DNA of 64,000 bases from Vagococcus martis (GCF_002026305.1 NZ_MVAB01000001.1:2402625-2466624), one strand, 5' to 3'. Counted from the stretch's first letter, positions 9,213 through 17,420 are shown. The notes: generated by a model from the letters alone, not told the origin. Translations and numbers: made by a program.

Positions 9213-9282
9213 ACAAAAAGTTAAATTAATTAAAAATAATGGAGAGAGTCTTATTTAGTCAAATAGGAAATAACCTTTTATC

Positions 9283-9317
9283 AAAAGTCGAAGACAAGTG
9301 ATTGTTTTCGACTTTTT
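9283..9317 (+). terminator. Intrinsic terminator
   Basis: AAAAGTCGAA pairs with TTCGACTTTT, followed by a T run. Confidence 0.75.
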
Positions 9318-9500
9318 ATGATGGAATGACATAAACGATTTATCTTCTAAAAAATAAATTTTTTAGAATGTTCCATTATTAATTGTTTCCACCGAAGATT
9401 CTAATGATCTAACTTTTCAAATTGGCTGCCTTTTTAGACTCATGTGCTAAAAAAACATAATATTATACAAAAAAGTTTTTTTAGTTTTTTTGACAAAACA
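9318..9500. other. Gene-free stretch with AT hairpin
   Basis: No gene is visible between the terminator and the nucleotidase promoter. TTCTAAAAAAT (9345-9355) and ATTTTTTAGAA (9358-9368) form an 11-bp palindrome, with ATGGAA/TTCCAT flanking it as an outer, less regular repeat. Significance is unclear. Confidence 0.35.
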
Positions 9501-9508
9501 AATTGAAA

Positions 9509-9537
9509 AGAAAACGCTTACGTGATATTGTTATAAT
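9509..9537 (+). promoter_or_regulatory. Extended -10 promoter with cre-like site
   Basis: TGTTATAAT gives a TG-extended -10 (TATAAT at 9532-9537). The -35 position is overlapped by AGAAAACGCTTACG (9509-9522), which matches the CcpA cre consensus TGWNANCGNTNWCA at all but the two outer bases. Catabolite control of the downstream nucleotidase is inferred. A TTGACA at 9490-9495 is too far from this -10 to pair with it. Confidence 0.55.
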
Positions 9538-9570
9538 GCATAATATTTATGTTAAAAGGAGGAGTCTAGT

Positions 9571-12500
9571 TTGAAAAAGGTTCAAACGTTGGTAAATAAA
9601 TTAGTAACACTGACATTAGTGAGTAGTTATCTAATTGGGGGAGTGGCAACTGTTGCCACAGCACAAGAATCGACAGTCAACTCAAATACTAGTGAGGTGG
9701 TTGAAAAAACCGAGACAACAACTAGTTCACAAGAGAGTACAATAGACAGTCAAAAAACAACTGAAGGGGAAAAGGCACCAACAGACAGTCAGACTCTTAA
9801 ACAAACGCAAGGATCAAGTGAGCGTTCTGTCAACAAAGAAACAAAAGAAACACCGGAGACTAAAAAAACTGTTCCTGTCCAAATTTTAGGATTTAATGAT
9901 TTTCATGGAGCCATTAATACAACAGGTTCAGCCTATCTTGATTCTAAAATTTCAAACGTTGGGAAAGCTGCTTTCCTATCAGCTGAATTAGATCAAGCAG
10001 AACAACAATTTAAACAAACGAATAAAAATGGGCAGTCTATTCGTGTACAAGCTGGAGATTTAGTTGGTGCTAGTCCGTCTAACTCTGCACTTCTACAAGA
10101 TGAGCCGACGATAAAGATTATGAACCGACTTAATATCAAACTTGGTATTTTAGGAAACCATGAATTTGATGAAGGGTTACCAGAGTTTAATCGTATCATT
10201 GAAGGACAAGCACCAATTAAAGGAAGTGTCCAAGACACTGAAATCATCAATAACTACGCTCGCGAAAAATCAAACATGCAAATTTTATCGGCAAATGTGA
10301 TTGATAAAAAAACACAAAAAAGTCCGTTTGGTTATGCACCATATGCAATCGAAACATTTGGTGATGTAAAAGTTGGGTTTATTGGGGTCGTGACAGATGA
10401 AATTCCAAACCTAGTTTTAGCACAGCACGTCAAAGATTATTCATTCATTGACCCAGCACAAGCTATTGTAGACAACGCTAAAGAGTTGAGAAATCAAGGT
10501 GTTAATGCAATTGTTGTCATTGGCCATACTGGGGCGTCTGGCGTGGATAGCTCACTTGGCGGGGAGACTACCGAAATCATTACTAAAATGAATCAGTTGG
10601 ATCCTGAAAACAGTGTCGATGCTTTTTTTGCAGGACACAGCCATACGTATGCGAATGGTGTGTACAAAAATGTGCGTGTGATTCAAGGAACATCACAAGG
10701 TAAAGCTTTTTCCAATGTTTTGGGAGACATTGATGTTGAAACACAAGACTTTGTTGACACACCAAAAGGAGAAGTTTTACCAGTCTTAACAGATAAGTCT
10801 ACTCCTACGTCAACACTGACACCAAACGCTGAGGTTCAAGCAATCGTTGCAGACGCTGATAAACGCATTTCAACGTTAGTTAATGAAGTGATTGGAAAAA
10901 CAAGTGATGGAAAACTAATTTCACGTGATGTTAACAATGCCAACGAACAAGAATCAGCTTTAGGTAACTTGATTACTGATGGTCAGTTACAAATTGCTAG
11001 AGAAACCTTTAAAGATGACAATATCCCAATAGATTTTGCCATCACAAATAATGGTGGTATTCGAGCAGACTTACAAGTAACGGATAATGGCGATATAACT
11101 TGGGGAGCAGCTCAAGCAGTTCAACCATTTGGTAATGTCATGCAAGTGGTGTCAATTAAAGGCGCTGACTTGATTGAAGCGCTAAATCAACAATTCATTC
11201 AACATTATTTCTTACAAGTAGCTGGGATGGCTTATACCTTTACAGGTGAGGTATCAAAAAATGCTGATGGAACGAATCACGACACGAGAAAAATAAAAGA
11301 CGTGACAGTTATTTCTGAAAAAGGGGATAAAACACCTCTTAAAGCAGATAAAACATATAACGTTGTTATCAATGATTTCTTATTTGGTGGTGGAGATGGG
11401 TTTTCAGCCTTTACAAAAGGGACACTGATTGGTGCACTTGACCCTGATACAAACATTTTTGTCAATTACATCAAATCACAAAAAACTGTGTCAGCCAAAG
11501 TAGAAGGACGCAAAAAACAAGCAGCCGCATCAAATGAAAAAGAAAAAAATCTAACTATTCTAGGGACAACAGATGTGCACGGAAACATTTGGAACTACTC
11601 TTATGAAGATAACAAAGAAGCAGGTAATGGTTTAGCAAAAGTATCAACTTACGCTAATACAGTTAGAGAAGAAAAAGGAAAAGACAACGTTGTTTTGGTT
11701 GATAACGGTGACATTATTCAAGGAACGATTTTAACTGACGACTTATATAATGTGAACCCTGACTTACTTAAATTAGAGCACCCAATCATTAAAGCAATGA
11801 ATGTGATTGGCTATGATTCCATGACTTTAGGTAATCACGAATTCAATTTTGGACAAGACGTGATTAAAAAACTAGTCAAAGAAGCGACATTCCCAATCCT
11901 TTCAGCTAATACTTATATTAAAAAAGATGGCAAACATTTAGTTGAGCCATACACAGTGGTAGAAAAAAATGGCTTGAAAGTGGCTATTTTAGGAATGACT
12001 ATTCCGGATATTCCATTATGGGATGGCCCAAGAGTTGAAAATCTAGAGTTTAAAGGCTTAGAAGAAGAAGCGAAGAAACAAGTGAAACTCATTGAAGAAA
12101 AAGAAAAACCAGACGTGATTATTGCGTCAATTCATGCAGGATTAGATAATTCACGTGCCGAAAGTGCCGCAATTAATGTGGTGAAACATGTGACGGAGAT
12201 TGACGCGTTTATCGTAGGTCATGACCATAAAACAATCGCAACCAAAATTAAAGACGTTAACGGTGTAGAAAAACCTGTTGCTGGATCAAAAGATACTGGG
12301 TCAGAGATGAGCCGTATTGAGTTAGACATGGCTTATAATGATAAAACAAAAAAATGGGAAGTAAAAACGTCAACTGTCGCTGATGTTAATTTAACAAAAG
12401 TTGAAGCTGACAACGCGGTAAAAGAAGCAACGAAAGAAGCACATGAGGCAACCGCAAAATACATTCAAGAAGAAATCGGAAAAGCATCTGATAATTTCTT

Positions 12501-13980
12501 ACCAGAGCAACAAGTACCTGGCATTCCTGAAGCACAAATGGGACCAACTGCTTTGATTTCACTGATTAATCATGTGCAATTAAAAGCAACCAAAGCAGAT
12601 GTTGCAGCAGCATCATTATTTAAAGCAGATAGCCAGTTAAATAAAGGGCCAATTACGTATTCTAATATTTTTGATATTTACAAATACGCTAATACATTAG
12701 TTGGTGTCAACATCACTGGTAAGAACTTAAAAGAATACATGGAAGACAGTGCCAAATATTATAACCAATACAAAGACGGAGACTTAACTGTTAGCTTTGG
12801 TGGTAGTGGTGATTTAGATAGTAAAATCCGTGTGTATAATTATGACATGTTCGCTGGTGTTGACTATCAAATTGATGTGTCAAAACCTGTTGGAAAACGT
12901 ATCATCAACCCAACAATCAATGGTAAACCTATTGATGATAATAAAGAATACAAATTAGCAGTAAATAACTATCGCTATGGCAATCTACAAAAAAATGGTT
13001 GGGTAACAAAAGAACCATACGTTGATACAGACCCAGATACATTGCGAGGATTAATTGCAAGCTACATTAAAGAAATGAAAGTGATCACACCTAAAGATGA
13101 ATTAGTAACAAATTGGAAGATTGTCGGAGCAGACGGCTTAACTCACTTCTTACGTCCGGTGATGATTGACGCAGTGAAAAATGGTACATTAGCCATTGAA
13201 AGCACGCCGAATAATCGTACGCCAAACATCAATACGATTACGATTAGTGATTTAATTGAAAAAGATTTAGTCGGTAGAGTATCTGTTTCAACTCTTGAAA
13301 AAACCATTCAAACTGCTGAAAAATCAACTGACAAAAACTTAAAAGAGATGACTAAAAAAGCGAAAAAAGTCTTAGCTGAAGCAACTTCTTTGAACTCACA
13401 ACTAGGTAGTGCAAGAGATGATAATGGCCAAGCTCAGGCTATTATTGATCAATACAACAAAGAGTTAGAAGACGCGATCAAAAAAGCTGATAATGGGACT
13501 CAACCAGAAGAGAGTAAGCCAGAAAAACCAGTTATTAAACTGGAAATAAACAAATTAGAAACGATTCTGAACACTGCAAGTAAAAAAGACCCAGCTCGCT
13601 ATGACAAACAAGCATGGGATCAGTTTGCTAAACTAGTGAAAGAAGCAAATGACCTGTTAGAACAAGTGAAAAAAGGGCAAGCATCAAGTAACATTACGCA
13701 AAAACAAATTGATGAAATGACAAAACGAGTGACAGACCAACTGGCTGCACTTGAAAAACATTTGGTTAAAGATGAGCCAACAACTGAATCTACTGAAGAA
13801 TCAAATGGTGCATCAAGTAAAGGTAACACACCATACATTGGTAGTCAGTCAAAACAAACCTCAACGAAAAACTTACCAAAAACAGGTGAGAAGAAACAAA
13901 CATATCATTTGGTTGGTTTGACTCTGATAATGGGTGTTTCAACTATTGTTTATATCAAGAAAACGAAAAAAGCAGCATAA
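9571..13980 (+). CDS. Cell-wall-anchored two-module nucleotidase / cyclic phosphodiesterase
   Basis: A 1469-residue surface protein starting at TTG 9571 after AAAGGAGGA. A signal peptide (about 1-31, ending near VATAQE) precedes a Ser/Thr-rich stretch. Module 1 (about 100-640) is a 5'-nucleotidase, with GFNDFHG, AGDLVGASP, GNHEFDEG, FAGHSHT and the C-terminal-domain motif NNGGIRADL. Module 2 (about 652-1150) resembles 2',3'-cyclic nucleotide phosphodiesterase CpdB, with GTTDVHGNIW, DNGDIIQGT, GNHEFNFG, VGHDHK and YKYANTL. A helical FIVAR-like segment (about 1310-1395) leads to LPKTG at 1435-1439, a hydrophobic segment and a basic tail for sortase. It would release nucleosides and phosphate from extracellular nucleotides, possibly including signalling ATP or cyclic dinucleotide products. 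Bacillus YfkN has, as I recall, the opposite module order. A cre-like site suggests carbon-source control. Confidence 0.92.
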   Translation: MKKVQTLVNKLVTLTLVSSYLIGGVATVATAQESTVNSNTSEVVEKTETTTSSQESTIDSQKTTEGEKAPTDSQTLKQTQGSSERSVNKETKETPETKKTVPVQILGFNDFHGAINTTGSAYLDSKISNVGKAAFLSAELDQAEQQFKQTNKNGQSIRVQAGDLVGASPSNSALLQDEPTIKIMNRLNIKLGILGNHEFDEGLPEFNRIIEGQAPIKGSVQDTEIINNYAREKSNMQILSANVIDKKTQKSPFGYAPYAIETFGDVKVGFIGVVTDEIPNLVLAQHVKDYSFIDPAQAIVDNAKELRNQGVNAIVVIGHTGASGVDSSLGGETTEIITKMNQLDPENSVDAFFAGHSHTYANGVYKNVRVIQGTSQGKAFSNVLGDIDVETQDFVDTPKGEVLPVLTDKSTPTSTLTPNAEVQAIVADADKRISTLVNEVIGKTSDGKLISRDVNNANEQESALGNLITDGQLQIARETFKDDNIPIDFAITNNGGIRADLQVTDNGDITWGAAQAVQPFGNVMQVVSIKGADLIEALNQQFIQHYFLQVAGMAYTFTGEVSKNADGTNHDTRKIKDVTVISEKGDKTPLKADKTYNVVINDFLFGGGDGFSAFTKGTLIGALDPDTNIFVNYIKSQKTVSAKVEGRKKQAAASNEKEKNLTILGTTDVHGNIWNYSYEDNKEAGNGLAKVSTYANTVREEKGKDNVVLVDNGDIIQGTILTDDLYNVNPDLLKLEHPIIKAMNVIGYDSMTLGNHEFNFGQDVIKKLVKEATFPILSANTYIKKDGKHLVEPYTVVEKNGLKVAILGMTIPDIPLWDGPRVENLEFKGLEEEAKKQVKLIEEKEKPDVIIASIHAGLDNSRAESAAINVVKHVTEIDAFIVGHDHKTIATKIKDVNGVEKPVAGSKDTGSEMSRIELDMAYNDKTKKWEVKTSTVADVNLTKVEADNAVKEATKEAHEATAKYIQEEIGKASDNFLPEQQVPGIPEAQMGPTALISLINHVQLKATKADVAAASLFKADSQLNKGPITYSNIFDIYKYANTLVGVNITGKNLKEYMEDSAKYYNQYKDGDLTVSFGGSGDLDSKIRVYNYDMFAGVDYQIDVSKPVGKRIINPTINGKPIDDNKEYKLAVNNYRYGNLQKNGWVTKEPYVDTDPDTLRGLIASYIKEMKVITPKDELVTNWKIVGADGLTHFLRPVMIDAVKNGTLAIESTPNNRTPNINTITISDLIEKDLVGRVSVSTLEKTIQTAEKSTDKNLKEMTKKAKKVLAEATSLNSQLGSARDDNGQAQAIIDQYNKELEDAIKKADNGTQPEESKPEKPVIKLEINKLETILNTASKKDPARYDKQAWDQFAKLVKEANDLLEQVKKGQASSNITQKQIDEMTKRVTDQLAALEKHLVKDEPTTESTEESNGASSKGNTPYIGSQSKQTSTKNLPKTGEKKQTYHLVGLTLIMGVSTIVYIKKTKKAA

Positions 13981-13987
13981 TCCACTG

Positions 13988-14024
13988 AAACAAACTCTCC
14001 ATTAACTTTGGAGGGTTTGTTTTT
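13988..14024 (+). terminator. Intrinsic terminator after the nucleotidase
   Basis: AAACAAACTCTCC pairs with GGAGGGTTTGTTT (one G-U pair), followed by T5. Confidence 0.8.
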
Positions 14025-14205
14025 GACTTTAATCACAAAACATACTAGGATAGTACTATTACGTTTAAATAAACGCCGTATTAATAAAAAAGAAGCATTC
14101 TCACAGAAAAATGACGTTTGTGAAATAAAAATATCACACAATTAACATGGTTTCATAGAATATTTTGATATGATTTAGGAGTTAACATTACTAGGAGGGA
14201 TATGC

Positions 14206-15189
14206 ATGTGTACAAGTATCACATTTCAATCAGAAAATAAATTAAATTTCTTTGCTCGCACTATGGACTTTGGTTTTGAGCTCAATGGAATGCCCATTGC
14301 AATACCAAGAAACTATGAATCAACCTTTCATTTTGAAGGAACATTAAAAACAACTTATGCATTTGTAGGAACAGGACAAAAAATGGGAGAGTATATGTTT
14401 GCTGATGGAGTTAACGAAAAAGGTCTATCAATTGCAGAATTATATTATCTCAATGAAGCAAGCTATAAAAGTGAACCAGTTGATGGGAAAATCAATTTAA
14501 CACAAGATGAGTTTCTAACATGGGTATTAGGTCATGTGGCCAGTATTGATGAGTTGAAAGAACTAAGTAAAAATATCGAATTAGTCGGTGTGAAAAATGA
14601 CTTGGTGTCAGCAGTAACACCACTTCATTTCATCGTGTCTGATAAAACAGGGCGGTGTGTGGTCGTTGAAACAAATGATGCCACACTTACAGTAAAAGAT
14701 AACCCAGTTGGTGTCATGACAAACAGCCCAAATCTTGAATGGCACTTAACAAACTTGAATAACTATTTGTCTATTCAACCAACAAACTTTGCGTCAAAAG
14801 AGCTTGATGGATATACATTAAAGCCATTTGGACAAGGTTCTGGAACTTATGGTTTACCAGGTGGTTTAACCTCTCCTGAGCGTTTTGTTCGTGCGACTTA
14901 TATGAAGGCATATACTGAAAAAGGCCAAACAGAACTAGAAGCAGTGAATAGTATTTATCACATTTTAAATACTGTCACCATTCCTAAGGGTGTAAATGTT
15001 AAAGACGATGGGCACAATGATTATACACAATATCGTGCCGTATTTAATTTAACCGACTTAACTTACTATTTTAATCCTTACTACACACAAGAAGTGTACT
15101 CAGTAAAATTAACAGAAGAGTTATGTTCAAAAGATGATGTGACAGTTTTTGACGTACCACATACCTTTGAAATCAACAAATTAAATTAA
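14206..15189 (+). CDS. Choloylglycine hydrolase family, penicillin V acylase-like
   Basis: A 327-residue Ntn hydrolase. Removal of Met1 exposes the nucleophile Cys2 (MCTSITF). Arg18 and Asp21 are present in ARTMDF, an Asn in NSPNLEW and an Arg in SPERFVRATY. Bile salt hydrolases have an Asn in the GLxxAxLNF block; here the block reads GLSIAELYY, with Tyr as in penicillin V acylases such as that of Lysinibacillus sphaericus. I therefore favour a PVA-like substrate range (possibly acyl-homoserine lactones or other acyl amides) over conjugated bile salts. There is no signal peptide. The ATG follows TAGGAGGGAT. It is a single gene with its own terminator. Confidence 0.85.
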   Translation: MCTSITFQSENKLNFFARTMDFGFELNGMPIAIPRNYESTFHFEGTLKTTYAFVGTGQKMGEYMFADGVNEKGLSIAELYYLNEASYKSEPVDGKINLTQDEFLTWVLGHVASIDELKELSKNIELVGVKNDLVSAVTPLHFIVSDKTGRCVVVETNDATLTVKDNPVGVMTNSPNLEWHLTNLNNYLSIQPTNFASKELDGYTLKPFGQGSGTYGLPGGLTSPERFVRATYMKAYTEKGQTELEAVNSIYHILNTVTIPKGVNVKDDGHNDYTQYRAVFNLTDLTYYFNPYYTQEVYSVKLTEELCSKDDVTVFDVPHTFEINKLN

Positions 15190-15194
15190 AAACC

Positions 15195-15226
15195 AAAGAG
15201 CGTTGTTAAAAATAACGCTCTTTTTG
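15195..15226 (+). terminator. Intrinsic terminator
   Basis: AAAGAGCGTT and AACGCTCTTT form a perfect 10-bp stem followed by T5. Confidence 0.85.
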
Positions 15227-15262
15227 TGTTATGATATAAGCAAAGAATCAGGAGGCGATAGG

Positions 15263-15646
15263 ATGCAATTAGAACACGCGGCAATTTATGTAAACGATTT
15301 AGAAGGAATGAGAGTTTTTTACGAAACATATTTTGATTGTACAGCAAACGATAAATACGTTAACCCTAAAACAGGATTAGAAACATACTTTTTAACCTTT
15401 GAAACAGGAGCCAGACTTGAGCTGATGACTAGACCAGAAATAGTCGATGAAGACAAACCGTTATATCAGACTGGTTTCACTCATTTAGCTTTTAAAACAA
15501 ATTCCAATGAGAAAGTCGATATGTTAACATCTCAATTAAAACAAGATGGCTTTGCTGTGTTAAGCGGGCCGCGAACAACAGGGGATGGTTATTACGAAAG
15601 TGTCATTTTAGATCCAGAAAATAATCAAATTGAAATTACATGTTAA
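15263..15646 (+). CDS. VOC-family protein (glyoxalase/dioxygenase fold)
   Basis: A 127-residue protein with two beta-alpha-beta-beta-beta repeats. Candidate metal ligands are His5 (LEHAAIYV), a mid-protein Glu (ARLELM), His of FTHLAFKT and Glu of NNQIEITC. These match lactoylglutathione lyase-like proteins, but the exact reaction cannot be assigned. I start it at ATG 15263, behind AGGAGGCGATAGG; a longer frame from 15203 would run through the previous terminator. It is a single gene between two terminators. Confidence 0.85.
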   Translation: MQLEHAAIYVNDLEGMRVFYETYFDCTANDKYVNPKTGLETYFLTFETGARLELMTRPEIVDEDKPLYQTGFTHLAFKTNSNEKVDMLTSQLKQDGFAVLSGPRTTGDGYYESVILDPENNQIEITC

Positions 15647-15674
15647 AAGCCAACCATATAACGTTGGCTTTTTT
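15645..15674. terminator. Bidirectional terminator
   Basis: AAAAGCCAAC and GTTGGCTTTT are perfect arms overlapping the stop of the VOC gene and serving the convergent recombinase gene. Confidence 0.8.
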
Positions 15675-16227
15675 ATATTCCTAATCTGAAATCAGCCAAC
15701 GTGTTCCCAATCTCATCTGTGGTGATCCCGATATATCGTTTCGTTACTTTTTCTGAACTATGATTAAAAATCTCCATTAGTGTGGCGATGTCTCGTGTTT
15801 TACGATAATAATGATAGCCAAATGTTTTTCTGAGTGAGTGAGTCCCAATATCTTTTCGCCCAAGATTATCGGCGATTTTTTGGTATTGCTTATAAACGGT
15901 ATTCACTTTTATATGGCCATCTTGCTGACGACTAGGGAATAACCACTCATCATCCTCTTTTCCCTCGATGTATTCGGCAATAACATCTTGCAAATTATCT
16001 AAATACAATACTTTTCGTTTGCCAGTTTTCCGCTCAATGATAATCGGTCGTTTCTCATATTTTATATCTCGAACTTTTAATTTTACAATATCTGACATCC
16101 TCAGCCCATTGTTAATTCCAAAAATAAATAAAAAGGTATCGCGTTCTGGATAGTTTGTTCTTCTTAACCAGAATAAAAAATCATCTATCTCTGTTTGACT
16201 GCGTAACGGTTGAACATTGTACGACAT
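15673..16227 (-). CDS. Short tyrosine recombinase, catalytic domain only
   Basis: A 184-residue integrase-family protein. The catalytic set is complete: Arg43 (NNGLRMSD), a Lys in the RKTGKRK hairpin, H130-x-x-R133 (THSLRKTF), His156 (FNHSSE) and Tyr165 (KRYIGI). The N-terminal core-binding domain of ordinary integrases is missing, so it is a stand-alone catalytic domain. No phage or conjugative genes lie nearby. The divergent intergenic region carries four alternately oriented AGTTCA boxes (16255-16365) that may be its binding sites. Short recombinases of this kind are common in Enterococcaceae; the substrate is unknown. Confidence 0.85.
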   Translation of the reverse strand: MSYNVQPLRSQTEIDDFLFWLRRTNYPERDTFLFIFGINNGLRMSDIVKLKVRDIKYEKRPIIIERKTGKRKVLYLDNLQDVIAEYIEGKEDDEWLFPSRQQDGHIKVNTVYKQYQKIADNLGRKDIGTHSLRKTFGYHYYRKTRDIATLMEIFNHSSEKVTKRYIGITTDEIGNTLADFRLGI

Positions 16228-16254
16228 ATTATCCCTCTTTTCCGTAAATTTTAC

Positions 16255-16365
16255 AGTTCACTATTTTTATTATATAATAACATAATAATGAACTTAATAA
16301 TATAGAATTTTAAACCCTTGATAAATCAACTTTTAAGTTCATGATTTTACATAATATAGTGAACT
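16255..16365. repeat. Nested inverted repeats with AGTTCA boxes
   Basis: Four boxes alternate in orientation: AGTTCACTAT (16255-16264), ATGAACTTAA (16288-16297), TTAAGTTCAT (16333-16342) and ATAGTGAACT (16356-16365). The outer pair and the inner pair are each perfect 10-bp inverted repeats, so the block reads A-B-B'-A'. Boxes 3 and 4 span 30 bp from AGTTCA to TGAACT, a size that fits a tyrosine recombinase core site; boxes 1 and 2 span 40 bp. Binding by the adjacent recombinase, or by a dimeric regulator, is inferred. Confidence 0.6.
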
Positions 16366-16406
16366 CAATATTGGTGAAAAGAAAAAGATAATTTTTCTTA
16401 GGACGA

Positions 16407-16472
16407 TTTTAAGCACTTTAAAATTATTTAAGAAGGTAATTATCCATTAAACGCCTTTAAATCACTTTAAAG
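16407..16472. repeat. Pair of TTTAA-CACTTTAAA direct repeats
   Basis: TTTTAAGCACTTTAAAA (16407-16423) and CTTTAAATCACTTTAAAG (16455-16472) are near copies upstream of the GNAT gene. They may be operator half-sites; nothing more can be said. Confidence 0.35.
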
Positions 16473-16491
16473 AAAAATAGGGGATACAACT

Positions 16492-17016
16492 ATGAGATTA
16501 ATCAATTTAGAGGATGTTAGTATCGAAACGATCAAATCATTTAAAGATGCTTTTAAATACGAAAAAGAAACCATTCATGGATCGCATCAACTTCAACGGG
16601 CGAATAATTTGCATAAATGGATGAAGGAAATCAAACGATTAAAAGAAAAAGATTATCAGCAAGCAGTTCAAACTAGTCACTTTGCCTTAATGACAGATGA
16701 TAATGTAATGATTGGCATATCTGATGTTAAGCATCATTTAACGCCTTACCTTCAAAAAGAGGGAGGACATATAAGCTATACCATTTTACCGAATTTCCAG
16801 GGACAGGGATTTGGCACAGTTCTTTTAAAAGAAACGCTAAAAGAAGCTCAAAAGATTGGACTAAACACCATTCATCTAACAGTCAAAGAAACAAATGAGG
16901 CTTCTCAAAAAATTATCGAAAAGAATAATGGAATAAAGATTAGGCAAATTAGAGTAAACCAGTATAATGTGTGGCATTATCAAATCAATATAGATTACAG
17001 TAATAATGTTATGTAA
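16492..17016 (+). CDS. GNAT-family acetyltransferase
   Basis: A 174-residue protein with one GNAT domain. The acetyl-CoA binding motif A is YTILPNFQGQGFGTVLLKET (about 96-115), and HLTVKETNEASQKIIEKNNG is motif B. It resembles the predicted acetyltransferases of COG3981. The substrate is unknown. The ATG follows AGGGGATACAACT. The gene lies between the recombinase regulatory region and the aro leader and appears to be transcribed alone. Confidence 0.85.
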   Translation: MRLINLEDVSIETIKSFKDAFKYEKETIHGSHQLQRANNLHKWMKEIKRLKEKDYQQAVQTSHFALMTDDNVMIGISDVKHHLTPYLQKEGGHISYTILPNFQGQGFGTVLLKETLKEAQKIGLNTIHLTVKETNEASQKIIEKNNGIKIRQIRVNQYNVWHYQINIDYSNNVM

Positions 17017-17077
17017 ACCATATATTAAACAAGAGCTGACCCTAAAAAAATAATCCCACGATATTTTAATTATTTTA

Positions 17078-17106
17078 TTGACATATTCTCATTTAGCGAC
17101 TATACT
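17078..17106 (+). promoter_or_regulatory. Promoter of the aro operon leader
   Basis: TTGACA (17078-17083) and TATACT (17101-17106) are separated by exactly 17 bases. Transcription should start near 17113, just before the leader ORF and about 300 bases before aroE. Confidence 0.85.
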
Positions 17107-17142
17107 TAATTCAATCTTACATCAGTTTGGAGCGGAAATCTT

Positions 17143-17208
17143 ATGAACATAAAACATATTATTAAAAACCCACAACTGAATAATTACTACTTTAGCTATT
17201 TTAGATAG
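17143..17208 (+). CDS. Tyr/Phe leader peptide of the aro operon
   Basis: A 21-codon ORF with GGAG (17129-17132) ten bases before its ATG. The C-terminus reads N-N-Y-Y-F-S-Y-F-R, so five of the last seven residues are Tyr or Phe, the end products of the operon it precedes (tyrA, pheA). The stop TAG (17206-17208) abuts the first arm (17209-17219) of a chain of alternative hairpins ending in a terminator. Promoter, ribosome site, aromatic codon cluster and terminator together fit a control peptide for ribosome-mediated attenuation. The reading is direct; the function is inferred. Confidence 0.85.
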   Translation: MNIKHIIKNPQLNNYYFSYFR

Positions 17209-17396
17209 GTTTGTGTTCATCAATGTATGGATACAAACAACCCAAGTTTGTATCTATGATGGCTAAGGAAATTTAGATTGATTTCAAAACCCACATAGAT
17301 CTTAAAAAATCTATAGTGGTGTTTTACATATACTGTATATTAAGTATAAGGATGTTCACTGTAGAGATTTTTAAGTCTACGTGAACATCTTTTTTA
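17209..17396 (+). promoter_or_regulatory. Attenuator: cascade of alternative hairpins before aroE
   Basis: Seven arms can be read. Arm 1 GTTTGTGTTCA (17209-17219); arm 2 TGGATACAAAC (17228-17238); arm 3 GTTTGTATC plus ATCTATGATGG (17246-17262); arm 4 CCACATAGAT (17291-17300); arm 5 ATCTATAGTGGTG (17309-17321); arm 6 GATGTTCACTGTAG (17351-17364); arm 7 CTACGTGAACATC (17377-17389) followed by T6. Pairs 1:2, 3:4 and 5:6 exclude 2:3, 4:5 and the terminator 6:7. A ribosome at the stop codon covers arm 1 and leads to termination; one stalled at Tyr/Phe codons leaves arm 1 free and leads to read-through. No T-box motif is present. Confidence 0.75.
17351..17396 (+). terminator. Attenuator terminator of the aro operon
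   Basis: GATGTTCACTGTAG pairs with CTACGTGAACATC (one bulged T) followed by six T, 25 bases before the aroE start. Confidence 0.85.
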
Positions 17397-17420
17397 TTTA
17401 GTTAGGAGGAATATGAACAA

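Noticed and set aside
9490..9495. TTGACA as -35 of the nucleotidase promoter
   Set aside because: It lies 36 bases from the only good -10 (9532-9537), too far to pair; the -10 is TG-extended and does not need it.
15203..15262. N-terminal extension of the VOC protein
   Set aside because: It would start inside the terminator of the previous gene; the ATG at 15263 has a good ribosome site.
17107..17420. T-box riboswitch before aroE
   Set aside because: No T-box sequence (TGGNACCGCG) and no stem I with specifier loop; instead a ribosome site and an aromatic-rich ORF are present.
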